Positions 1 through 5,500 of a stretch of 5,500 nucleotides of DNA are shown piece after piece. The DNA is taken from NCBI GenBank assembly GCA_007117255.1, contig SKGU01000165.1, forward strand, positions 1-5,500. The letters run 5' to 3'. Numbering within the stretch: the stretch's first letter is position 1; each line of letters begins with the position of its first letter. Source of the DNA: Natronohydrobacter sp. (GTDB taxonomy: Bacteria; Pseudomonadota; Alphaproteobacteria; Rhodobacterales; Rhodobacteraceae). The position numbers and the translations under genes are program-made. A model generated the notes under the pieces. It was not told where the DNA came from. It searched no databases and was given only the letters and a program-made list of their open reading frames with translations.

Positions 1-221
1 CTGAAATGCCCTTTATCGAGTCAAACGCGCCAAGATTGCGCGACGCGCTTTTGCAGGTCATGTTCGATCACGCCAATGCCGGTGGTTTTCAGGGAACCTT
101 CACTGATAACGCCACGCTGACCCATTTGCGCCGCGCTTTGTTGGAAGCCGCGCAGAAATTGCTTGGCGCTGATGTCGCGCGCGGGGTGCTGATCACAGAA
201 TTGTTGCGCGTGGGTAGCTGA
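1..221 (+). CDS. fliL: FliL-like flagellar basal-body protein, C-terminal part (5' end outside window)
   Basis: Only the last 73 or so codons are present. The frame is open to the left edge (GAA precedes the first ATG at position 6), so that ATG is probably internal. The visible part reads as the end of a FliL periplasmic domain: a helix with PRLRDALLQVMFDHA, a short loop (GGFQGTF), a second helix LRRALLEAAQKLLG, and a final strand RGVLITELLR just before the stop. This matches the ending I recall for FliL-family proteins of Rhodobacteraceae, which finish with a VLIT-type strand. FliL is a single-pass inner-membrane protein that surrounds or supports the MotAB stator near the basal body. The nearby export-apparatus genes on the other strand support a flagellar role. 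The membrane segment and N-terminus cannot be checked here, so another small flagellar protein remains possible. Confidence 0.65.
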   Translation, partial: EMPFIESNAPRLRDALLQVMFDHANAGGFQGTFTDNATLTHLRRALLEAAQKLLGADVARGVLITELLRVGS

Positions 222-222
222 T

Positions 223-245
223 CCCGGCAGGGCTTGACCTGCGGG
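223..245 (+). terminator. Imperfect hairpin just after the FliL-like stop; possible terminator
   Basis: The left arm CCCG-(g)-CAGG (223-231) can pair with CCTGCGGG (238-245) around a 6-base loop, with one bulged G at 227. It begins two bases after the stop codon. No run of T follows (the next bases are CATCACTGG), so it does not meet the usual rule for an intrinsic terminator. It may instead protect the 3' end of the message or be weakly functional. Confidence 0.3.
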
Positions 246-263
246 CATCACTGGCCCAGCTTG

Positions 264-286
264 CTGCAAGATCACATGATTTGCAG
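264..286 (+). promoter_or_regulatory. Imperfect inverted repeat that could mask the aminopeptidase ribosome binding site
   Basis: CTGCAA (264-269) and ATCA (271-274) are complementary to TGAT (277-280) and TTGCAG (281-286), with one bulged G at 270. The two-base centre (275-276) is too tight for a loop, so a real RNA stem would open to a 4-base loop and keep about 9 pairs. Its right arm includes the first two bases of the AGGAG ribosome binding site at 285-289. It could tune translation or, as DNA, serve as an operator dyad. The sequence does not decide between these. Confidence 0.25.
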
Positions 287-289
287 GAG
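285..289 (+). promoter_or_regulatory. Ribosome binding site AGGAG for the aminopeptidase gene
   Basis: AGGAG lies 7 bases before the ATG at 297, an ideal spacing. It fixes the start of the downstream gene. Confidence 0.8.
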
Positions 290-296
290 TTAACCA

Positions 297-1574
297 ATGT
301 CCCATGATGCCGCAAGCACCGCTTCCGCCAGCCGGTCGGGCCAACTCGATCCGGTTTTTCTGGACCGGCTGGCAGAGCTTGCCGTGCGCACCGGGCTGAA
401 CCTTCAGCCAGGTCAGGATCTGGTCATGACGGCGCCTCTTGCGGCCTTGCCCTTGGCGCGCGCAATCTCACGAGCGGCTTACCGCGCTGGCGGTGGATTG
501 GTGACACCGCTTTTCAGCGATAGCGAGATCACGCTTGCCCGCTACGCCGAAGGCGCACCGGAGTGTTTTGATCGTGCGCCAGCTTGGCTTTATGACGGGA
601 TGGCCAAGGCATTTGAGGCAGGCGCTGCCCGGCTGGCATTAGTGGGGGATGACCCGATGGCCTTGGCAGGGCAGGATGCGGCGAAAGTCGGACGTGCCAA
701 TCGGGCCAATGCGGCCGCGTATCGTCCGGCACTGGCCGCGATATCGGGATTTCATATCAACTGGTCGATCATTTCCTGCCCGACACCTGACTGGGCGGCG
801 CGCATTTTTCCTGAGCCGCCTGCAGATATGGCCTTGGAAAAGCTGGCACAGGCGATTGCGCGAACTGCGCGATTGGATGCGCCGGATCCGGTTGCAGCCT
901 GGGACGCGCATAACGCCGATCTTGCGCGCCGATGTGAGTTTCTGAACGCTGCACGATTTGATGCATTGCACTTCCGTGCACCGGGCACAGATCTCACTGT
1001 GGGCCTTGCCGACGGGCATTTCTGGCAAGGCGGTGCATCACAGGCGCGCAATGGTGTGCGGTGCAATCCCAACATCCCGACCGAAGAGGTGTTTACGACC
1101 CCCCATGCCGCGCGCGTTGACGGATATGTCCGTGCCACCAAACCGCTTTCGCATCAGGGGAGTTTGATCGAAGAGATCGAGATGCGTTTCGAGGCCGGAC
1201 GCGCCATCGAGGCGCGCTCCGCGCGTGGCGATGATGTGCTGCGTGATATGCTTGCCACCGATGAAGGGGCCGCGCGTCTGGGCGAGGTTGCACTGGTGCC
1301 GCATTCCTCACCAGTGTCACAAACCGGCCATCTGTATTTCAACACACTTTTTGACGAGAACGCAGCCTCTCATATCGCGATGGGCCAATGCTATGCATCC
1401 TGTTTGGAAAACGGTGACACATTGTCACGCGACGAGATCGCAGCCAAAGGAGGCAATGCCAGTCTGATCCATGTCGACTGGATGATCGGCTCTGACAAGA
1501 TGGATGTGGATGGCGTGAGAGCAGGACAAAGCCCGGTCGCATTGATGCGTCAGGGTGAGTGGGTGTCACGTTGA
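297..1574 (+). CDS. M29-family metallo-aminopeptidase (AmpS/PepS/aminopeptidase T type)
   Basis: A complete 425-residue protein, slightly longer than the roughly 410 residues usual for the family because of a Ser/Ala-rich N-terminal extension of about 15 residues. Enzymes of this family remove N-terminal amino acids from peptides in the cytoplasm, using two divalent metal ions. The predicted ligands are all present: Glu264 in PTEEVFT, Glu330 in LGEVALVP, His359 in SHIAMG, and His392 and Asp394 in IHVDWMIGS. The catalytic tyrosine fits Tyr366. The spacings 264-330, 330-359 and 359-366 agree with those I recall for Thermus aminopeptidase T (E250, E316, H345, Y352). The NTLFDENAASH block is also typical. 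No signal peptide or membrane segment is seen, so it should be soluble. The AGGAG before position 297 supports this start. It lies 75 bases after the FliL-like gene on the same strand and could be read from the same message. Its 3' end runs against the flagellar operon. A link to motility is not shown by its sequence. Confidence 0.92.
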   Translation: MSHDAASTASASRSGQLDPVFLDRLAELAVRTGLNLQPGQDLVMTAPLAALPLARAISRAAYRAGGGLVTPLFSDSEITLARYAEGAPECFDRAPAWLYDGMAKAFEAGAARLALVGDDPMALAGQDAAKVGRANRANAAAYRPALAAISGFHINWSIISCPTPDWAARIFPEPPADMALEKLAQAIARTARLDAPDPVAAWDAHNADLARRCEFLNAARFDALHFRAPGTDLTVGLADGHFWQGGASQARNGVRCNPNIPTEEVFTTPHAARVDGYVRATKPLSHQGSLIEEIEMRFEAGRAIEARSARGDDVLRDMLATDEGAARLGEVALVPHSSPVSQTGHLYFNTLFDENAASHIAMGQCYASCLENGDTLSRDEIAAKGGNASLIHVDWMIGSDKMDVDGVRAGQSPVALMRQGEWVSR

Positions 1575-1897
1575 CGTAGACGCCCTGACAGCTCTGTCAG
1601 GGCTTCGGCACGCCCGAAACTGCGCGCCGTTTTCGCGCGCTGCTCCAGCATCCGGGCGGTCTGTTGTGCAAGTGTCTGGTTCAGGGCGATGCGTTGCGCA
1701 TGCGCCCATACCATGTGTGCCTGCTGTACAGTGAACAGTGCGGGGTCATTGCTTGCGTGATGCGTTTTTTCCAGGCTATCTAGCCGAGCGCGGGTGTCGT
1801 CGCAGGCCTGTGCCAGACGGCTAAGCCGCGCCATGTCGTGCTGTCGTTTCAGATCGGCCAACTCGGTCAGTCTGTTCAGGCGTTGCCGATCGTTCAT
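1550..1897 (-). CDS. Small coiled-coil protein, FliJ-like, last gene of the export-apparatus operon
   Basis: 115 residues, rich in Gln, Arg, Leu and Ala, with no membrane segment or signal peptide. Two long amphipathic helices are likely: about residues 3-45 (LNRLTELADLKRQH onward) and about 57-108. The second contains the single Trp64 and an ARSFGRAEALTEL stretch that resembles the late helix of FliJ/YscO proteins. FliJ is a cytoplasmic antiparallel coiled coil that links the FliI ATPase ring to FlhA. The start is the ATG at 1897, which overlaps the flhB stop as ATGA, with AAGGGG (1906-1911) 8 bases upstream inside flhB. This strongly suggests co-translation with flhB. The stop lies inside the end of the convergent aminopeptidase gene (25-base overlap). 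FliJ identity is an inference from size, helix pattern and position. It could instead be a lineage-specific flagellar accessory protein or chaperone; that it is a real gene is more certain than its name. Confidence 0.7.
   Translation of the reverse strand: MNDRQRLNRLTELADLKRQHDMARLSRLAQACDDTRARLDSLEKTHHASNDPALFTVQQAHMVWAHAQRIALNQTLAQQTARMLEQRAKTARSFGRAEALTELSGRLRQRDTHSP
1582..1603. terminator. Perfect 10-bp inverted repeat at the convergent gene junction; possible two-way terminator
   Basis: GCCCTGACAG (1582-1591) is exactly complementary to CTGTCAGGGC (1594-1603), with only two bases between, so an RNA hairpin would have about 9 pairs and a 4-base loop. It starts 7 bases after the aminopeptidase stop (1572-1574) and is the right place to end that transcript. 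It lies within the coding sequence of the FliJ-like gene, where it encodes ALTELSG. There is no T-tract on either side (TTCGGC on the + side), so classic intrinsic termination is uncertain. Slowing of converging polymerases or 3'-end protection is equally possible. Confidence 0.4.
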
Positions 1898-2982
1898 GCC
1901 CAGCGCCCCTTGCGCGCTTTCGCGCGCATCGCTTCGGCAAAGCGGATAGCAGCAGCGACGGGGCCAAATTGCTCTGGCTTGATCTCCTGACCGATTTCCA
2001 CAGTTGCATAAAGCGCGCGCGCAGTAACCGGGTCCGAGTGCAGCGGAACGCCTGCGGCTTCTGCCGCTTCGCGGATTCGTGCCGCAATTTCATCGACACC
2101 CTTGGCCACACAGACCGGTGCCCCCGGATCAAGCGGGGACCATTTCAGCGCGACCGCGTAATGTGTGGGGTTGACGATCACGACCGCGGCCTGCGGCACA
2201 TCTGCAAGCATCTGCTTCGATGCGATCTCGCGCCCGCGGCGGCGGCGTTCGCCTTTGGCATGCGGATCCCCTTCGGATGATTTCATCTCATCGCGCATTT
2301 CCTTGTGTGACATTCGGTTCTTGCGAAGATGTTCCGCGCGTTGCCAGAAGAAATCGACTGCACCAATGATCAGGTTCACTACGAAAACCAGCGCCAGGAA
2401 TTGAACGACAAGCCACATCAACTCTCGCGCGGCCAAGGCCGGTGTCAGATACATCGTTTTCAGGATCATCGGCAGATTATGGCTGAGAAACAACCAGAGC
2501 ATCGTCGAAATGACCACCAGTTTGACTGTGCTTTTGGCAAACTCGAACAGCCCGTTGCGCCCGAATTTGTTCTTGGCATTGGCGATCGGGTTTATCCGAG
2601 AGCCTTTGGGTTTTACCTTTTCAGGAGCGAAGGTCACCACGCGCTGCGCGAAGAGTGAAGCCCAGACCATGAGAAATGGAATTGCAACAAGCGGTACTAC
2701 CGCCAGTGCGATAGTGCCCATTAGCCCCCCCGCGACGGGATGCACGGCGTCACGCATCATGGCAGAGAGCGTATCTGACTGGCCCAGCAGCGTCATGCCT
2801 GCATCGCCAATGCGGGTCAGGGTCAGCTCGCCCACGGCTAGCGCCGCGATCAGCAGCCCAAGATAAGCAGCTGCGGTATTGATATCAGTCGAGCGCGGCA
2901 CCTCGCCCTTGCGGCGCTGTTCGTCCAGCTTGCGTTCGGTGGCTTCGAATTCCTTTTCGCCGCTCTGGTCTTCCTCACTCAT
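1894..2982 (-). CDS. flhB: FlhB, flagellar type III export specificity-switch protein
   Basis: Complete, 362 residues, normal for the family. FlhB sits in the inner membrane at the export gate and switches secretion from rod/hook to filament subunits after cutting itself. The N-terminus has the family's basic segment (ATERKLDEQRRKGEVPRSTD). Four hydrophobic segments lie near residues 34-55, 84-112, 150-170 and 188-212. The linker and cytoplasmic start are well conserved (RMSHKEMRDEMKSSEGDPHAK, about 223-243). The autocleavage motif NPTH is at 271-274, followed by YAVALKW, and the C-terminal domain carries PVTARALYATVEIGQEI (318-334). The ATG at 2982 overlaps the fliR stop as ATGA, with AAGG (2991-2994) 8 bases upstream. 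The gene's own stop overlaps the start of the small coiled-coil gene in the same way. The residues after the cleavage site end with a basic tail (RAKARKGRWA). No defect is seen. A virulence-type SctU homologue is unlikely given the flagellar neighbours. Confidence 0.96.
   Translation of the reverse strand: MSEEDQSGEKEFEATERKLDEQRRKGEVPRSTDINTAAAYLGLLIAALAVGELTLTRIGDAGMTLLGQSDTLSAMMRDAVHPVAGGLMGTIALAVVPLVAIPFLMVWASLFAQRVVTFAPEKVKPKGSRINPIANAKNKFGRNGLFEFAKSTVKLVVISTMLWLFLSHNLPMILKTMYLTPALAARELMWLVVQFLALVFVVNLIIGAVDFFWQRAEHLRKNRMSHKEMRDEMKSSEGDPHAKGERRRRGREIASKQMLADVPQAAVVIVNPTHYAVALKWSPLDPGAPVCVAKGVDEIAARIREAAEAAGVPLHSDPVTARALYATVEIGQEIKPEQFGPVAAAIRFAEAMRAKARKGRWA
2161..2172 (-). other. FlhB autocleavage site NPTH
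   Basis: Codons for Asn271-Pro272-Thr273-His274 of FlhB. In this family the protein cuts itself between Asn and Pro, and the cut is needed for the change of substrate class. All four residues are the consensus ones, so the switch should work normally. Confidence 0.93.
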
Positions 2983-3770
2983 GGCAGCGGCCTTGTCGGG
3001 TCCATGAGGAACCCGCGAAACCCTTCATGCCAGATTGGCAGCATCAAGGGGGCGGTCAGCAGCAAGATCGCCAATCCTGCCCAGGTGATGGCTGGTGCGC
3101 CCACGAAAGCCACCATCAGTTGCGGCATGGCCTTGTTTATTGCCCCCAAGGCCACATAAAACAGCAATGACAGGATCACGAATGGCAGCGCCAGTGTGAA
3201 GGCCAGCATGAAGGCCCGCGAGGTCTGACCCAGCCCCCATTCCCCCAGACTGGCCGCATCCGGGAAGCGCGCGGGCGGGAAAAAATCGTAGGAGAGCACG
3301 ATCAGTTCCGCAAGCGCGACATGCAAACCCGCAGTGACAGCCAGTGCCAGCCCGGCCATGACAAGGATCTGCGACATGGCAGGTTGTGGGTCGACGCCAG
3401 CACCGCCAAAAAACTGTGACAGAGATGTGGCTTGCGCGGCGATCGTGCCCGCAGTCTGCAAGGCAATGGTAAACAGCCGCAGACCGATGCCAAGCGCCAA
3501 CCCGGCGATGGCTTCGGCAGCGATCAGACCAAGCAGCGGGCCGGGGCTCGTGGGGGCGGGAGGCATCACAGGGGCAAGCGCAGGCGCAGTGATTGCAGTG
3601 AAGGCGAGCGTCAGCGCAAGGCGCACACGAACGGGCACAACCTGTTCGCCAAAGGCCGGCACAAGTGCCATGATTGCACCCACGCGGATGAACACCCCAA
3701 GACCGAGCGCGAGCGCATCGGCGATCTCGCGTTCATATGCACCGAACAGGGTCAGCAGTTCGGTTATCAT
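2979..3770 (-). CDS. fliR: FliR, flagellar type III export gate membrane protein
   Basis: Complete, 263 residues, the usual FliR length. With FliP and FliQ it forms the helical pore complex through which flagellar subunits leave the cytoplasm. The protein is almost entirely hydrophobic, with about six membrane-embedded stretches near residues 15-40, 48-65, 77-105, 130-155, 185-212 and 217-248. Family features are visible: RVGAIMALVPAFGEQVVPVRVRL at the start (shown here only in outline, residues 29-51), the Gln-rich loop around AAQATSLSQFFGG (115-127), and AINKAMPQLMVAFVGAP (about 210-226), which matches the conserved segment with a PQ pair. The ATG at 3770 overlaps the flhA stop as ATGA. Only a weak GGAA (3781-3784) lies 10 bases upstream, so translation probably depends on coupling to flhA. 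Its stop overlaps the flhB start. fliP and fliQ are not next to it, unlike the enterobacterial fliPQR order, so they must lie elsewhere in the genome. Confidence 0.95.
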   Translation of the reverse strand: MITELLTLFGAYEREIADALALGLGVFIRVGAIMALVPAFGEQVVPVRVRLALTLAFTAITAPALAPVMPPAPTSPGPLLGLIAAEAIAGLALGIGLRLFTIALQTAGTIAAQATSLSQFFGGAGVDPQPAMSQILVMAGLALAVTAGLHVALAELIVLSYDFFPPARFPDAASLGEWGLGQTSRAFMLAFTLALPFVILSLLFYVALGAINKAMPQLMVAFVGAPAITWAGLAILLLTAPLMLPIWHEGFRGFLMDPTRPLP

Positions 3771-5500
3771 GGCGCGATGGTTCCGACGAGTGCCGGGCGG
3801 GCCTCGAGGCCGATTTCCTCATAAGACAGCACAGATGCCGCCAGGCCCTTCGCGGCCATGACCGTACGCAGAAAACGCCTGCGTCGTGCGGATGTGACCA
3901 ATGCAGGGCTGATCCCGGCCTGTGTCAATTCACCTAGCTTGACGGCAATGCGCTCAGTCAGGCGTGCAAAGTCCTCTGGCGGAAGGGCGACATCGCTTGC
4001 ACCGAAATCACCATTCAGTTGATAGGTGGCAAAGATTTCTTCCCAATCCGGGTCGAGTTGCAAAAGCGGCAGTGTGCCATCCATCCGTTTCAGGGGCGCA
4101 ACCAACTGAAACCCAAGACGTTGACGCACATGCTCGCAGACGGCTTCTGGCCCTTGCAGAACTGTGCGGACTTCTGACATGGCTTCGAGGATCAATGGCA
4201 GATTGCGGATCGAGACGCGTTCTTCCAGCAACAGACGCAGCACGCCCAGCAGCAGTTCGACCGGCACCTTGTCAGGGACCAGTTCGTTCAGCATCCGCTT
4301 GTTCGCCTCTGCACGTATCGGATCGGACAGGGTGGTCAGTTCTTCCAGCAAGCGGTGCAGGCTTTTCAATGTCAACAAGCGCGAGAAATTGCTCTTGAGC
4401 ACTTCAAGAAGATGGGTTGCCAACACTTCGACAGGGCTGACGACTGTTGTGCCGTTTAGTGATGCATCTTCCTGAAGTGAGCGGTCGATCCAGCGGGCCG
4501 GGGCTTGATAGACGGGCTCTTTGACATCTTCTCCAGCAAGTTCCAGAGTTGTGTCGCCTTGTACCAGTGCGAGCATCTTGTCAGGGCGCAGACAGTCGCG
4601 CGCCTGTTCAACACCGTGGATCAGAACAGAATAGTTGCCCTTTGGCAGGGCCGAGTCATCGGTCAGCCGGATTTCTGGCAGAATCAGGCCGAATTCACGG
4701 GCAACATGCGCGCGTATATTCGAAATGCGTCCATCGAGGCCAAGGGCGGGGTCCAGCACCATAGGCACGAGATCAGGCGCAAACTTGACGTGGATTTCGT
4801 CAAGATCCAGCACGTCACCCATGCCGCGCCGCGGCGGTTCGGGCAGGGTTTCCGGCGGGGCGGAATCTGCTGCGCGTTTTGCTTCATGACGCGAAGATGC
4901 ATACCATGCAAGCCCCAGAAGCACCATCGCCCCGATGACGAAAGGCGCGAAAGGCAGGCCCGGCACGAAGGCAAAAAGTGCCATCAACAGCCCGACTGTG
5001 CCCAGCGCGGATGGGTGGCGGCCCAGCTGTTCGAACATCTGAGTGTCGGTCGCCCCGTTCGCACCACCGCGCGCCAGCAACAAAGCCGCGCCGATCGAGA
5101 TGATCACGGCGGGTATCTGACTGACCAGCCCATCACCAACTGTCAGAATCGCGTAGGTTTCAAAGGCCGCGCCAAGGCTCATACCATGCATCATGGTGCC
5201 GTTGATGAGGCCCATGACAAGGTTCAGAAGCGTGATCAGCAACCCTGCCACAGCATCGCCCTTGACGAATTTGGACGCCCCGTCCAGCGAGCCGTAGAAA
5301 TTGGTTTCGGCCTGTTCGGTTTCGCGCCGACGCTTGGCTTCCTGATGATCGATGGCGCCCGCTGACATATAGCTGTCAATCGCAAGCTGTTTGCCGGGCA
5401 TCCCGTCAAGGGCAAAGCGCGCGCCAACTTCGGCCATGCGCCCGGCGCCCTTGGTGATGACGATGAAATTGACGATCAGCAGCACCAGAAAAATCACAAC
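3767..5500 (-). CDS. flhA: FlhA, flagellar type III export gate protein (N-terminus outside window)
   Basis: 577 codons are present and the frame is open at the right edge. The first GTG (5497) is an internal Val, and about 110 residues should be missing from a protein of roughly 690. FlhA is the inner-membrane export gate; its ring-shaped cytoplasmic domain docks chaperone-substrate complexes and FliJ. Counting from 5497, residues 8-43 carry the family signature (VNFIVITKGAGR, ARFALDGMPGKQLAID). Residues 71-84 read LDGASKFVKGDAVA, where Lys76 and Asp81 fit the functionally important Lys203/Asp208 of Salmonella FlhA. Residues 119-128 read TVGDGLVSQI. Hydrophobic segments lie near 1-15, 84-103, 112-142, 163-181 and 183-200. 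A Pro-rich linker (213-223) leads into the cytoplasmic domain (about 230-576), with the conserved REFGLILPEIRL and a typical ending VLSYEEIG. It is the first visible gene of the operon; the promoter lies beyond the window. Intact as far as seen. Confidence 0.96.
   Translation of the reverse strand, partial: VVIFLVLLIVNFIVITKGAGRMAEVGARFALDGMPGKQLAIDSYMSAGAIDHQEAKRRRETEQAETNFYGSLDGASKFVKGDAVAGLLITLLNLVMGLINGTMMHGMSLGAAFETYAILTVGDGLVSQIPAVIISIGAALLLARGGANGATDTQMFEQLGRHPSALGTVGLLMALFAFVPGLPFAPFVIGAMVLLGLAWYASSRHEAKRAADSAPPETLPEPPRRGMGDVLDLDEIHVKFAPDLVPMVLDPALGLDGRISNIRAHVAREFGLILPEIRLTDDSALPKGNYSVLIHGVEQARDCLRPDKMLALVQGDTTLELAGEDVKEPVYQAPARWIDRSLQEDASLNGTTVVSPVEVLATHLLEVLKSNFSRLLTLKSLHRLLEELTTLSDPIRAEANKRMLNELVPDKVPVELLLGVLRLLLEERVSIRNLPLILEAMSEVRTVLQGPEAVCEHVRQRLGFQLVAPLKRMDGTLPLLQLDPDWEEIFATYQLNGDFGASDVALPPEDFARLTERIAVKLGELTQAGISPALVTSARRRRFLRTVMAAKGLAASVLSYEEIGLEARPALVGTIAP

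Noticed and set aside
6..8. ATG at 6 as the start of a complete 71-residue protein
   Set aside because: The frame is open to the left edge, and the product matches only the C-terminal part of a FliL domain with no membrane anchor, so it is a partial gene.
234..262. Sigma-70-like promoter for the aminopeptidase starting from TTGACC at 234-239
   Set aside because: No acceptable -10 element lies 16-18 bases downstream (CCAGCT, CAGCTT and AGCTTG), and the -35 match falls in the loop and arm of the hairpin at 223-245.
21..344. - strand open frame (107 codons) over the FliL-like end and the aminopeptidase start
   Set aside because: It is antisense to two better-supported coding regions, and its composition is that of a shadow frame.
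3334..3861. + strand open frame (175 codons) antisense to fliR and the end of flhA
   Set aside because: It is low-complexity Ala/Pro/Ser/Arg, mirrors a hydrophobic membrane-protein gene on the other strand, and has no family resemblance.
4505..5365. Long + strand open frame (286 codons) antisense to flhA
   Set aside because: It lies wholly inside the well-conserved flhA gene, is rich in Arg, His, Gln and Cys as G+C-rich antisense frames tend to be, and shows no recognisable domain or ribosome binding site.
5495..5497. GTG as the real start of flhA
   Set aside because: The frame continues upstream (GTT at 5498-5500), and the residues here match a membrane segment well inside FlhA, so this is an internal Val and the gene is cut by the window edge.

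Overview
The window looks like part of the main flagellar locus of an alphaproteobacterium, most likely of the Rhodobacteraceae (Roseobacter/Rhodobacter relatives). The reasons are the high G+C coding style, the flhA-fliR-flhB order, and a FliL-type C-terminus of the kind I recall from that family. The species cannot be told from this stretch.

Layout. On the + strand, positions 1-221 hold the C-terminal end of a FliL-like basal-body protein whose start lies upstream. A 75-base gap (222-296) follows, with two imperfect hairpins and a good ribosome binding site. Then comes a complete M29-family metallo-aminopeptidase (297-1574). On the - strand, reading from the right edge leftwards, are flhA (3767-5500, N-terminus cut off by the window), fliR (2979-3770), flhB (1894-2982) and a small coiled-coil gene of FliJ-like character (1550-1897). 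The two transcription units converge: the last gene of the flagellar operon overlaps the 3' end of the aminopeptidase gene by 25 bases. A perfect 10-bp inverted repeat lies just past the aminopeptidase stop, inside the FliJ-like coding sequence.

Function. FlhA, FliR and FlhB are core inner-membrane parts of the flagellar type III export apparatus. FlhA is the export gate, FliR is part of the pore complex, and FlhB is the substrate-specificity switch, with its NPTH autocleavage site intact. The FliJ-like protein could be the cytoplasmic escort or ATPase stalk of the same machine, but this rests on position and coiled-coil character more than on clear homology. FliL normally sits near the stator. 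All three junctions in the operon (flhA/fliR, fliR/flhB, flhB/fliJ-like) are the same 4-base ATGA overlap, which suggests translational coupling and matched output of the export subunits. The aminopeptidase has all the expected metal ligands; nothing in its sequence ties it to motility.

I see no tRNA, rRNA, insertion sequence, CRISPR array, attachment site or foreign-looking island. No wholly new system is evident. The points worth a second look are the small fourth gene of the export operon, the palindrome at the convergent junction, and the structure that may cover the aminopeptidase ribosome binding site.
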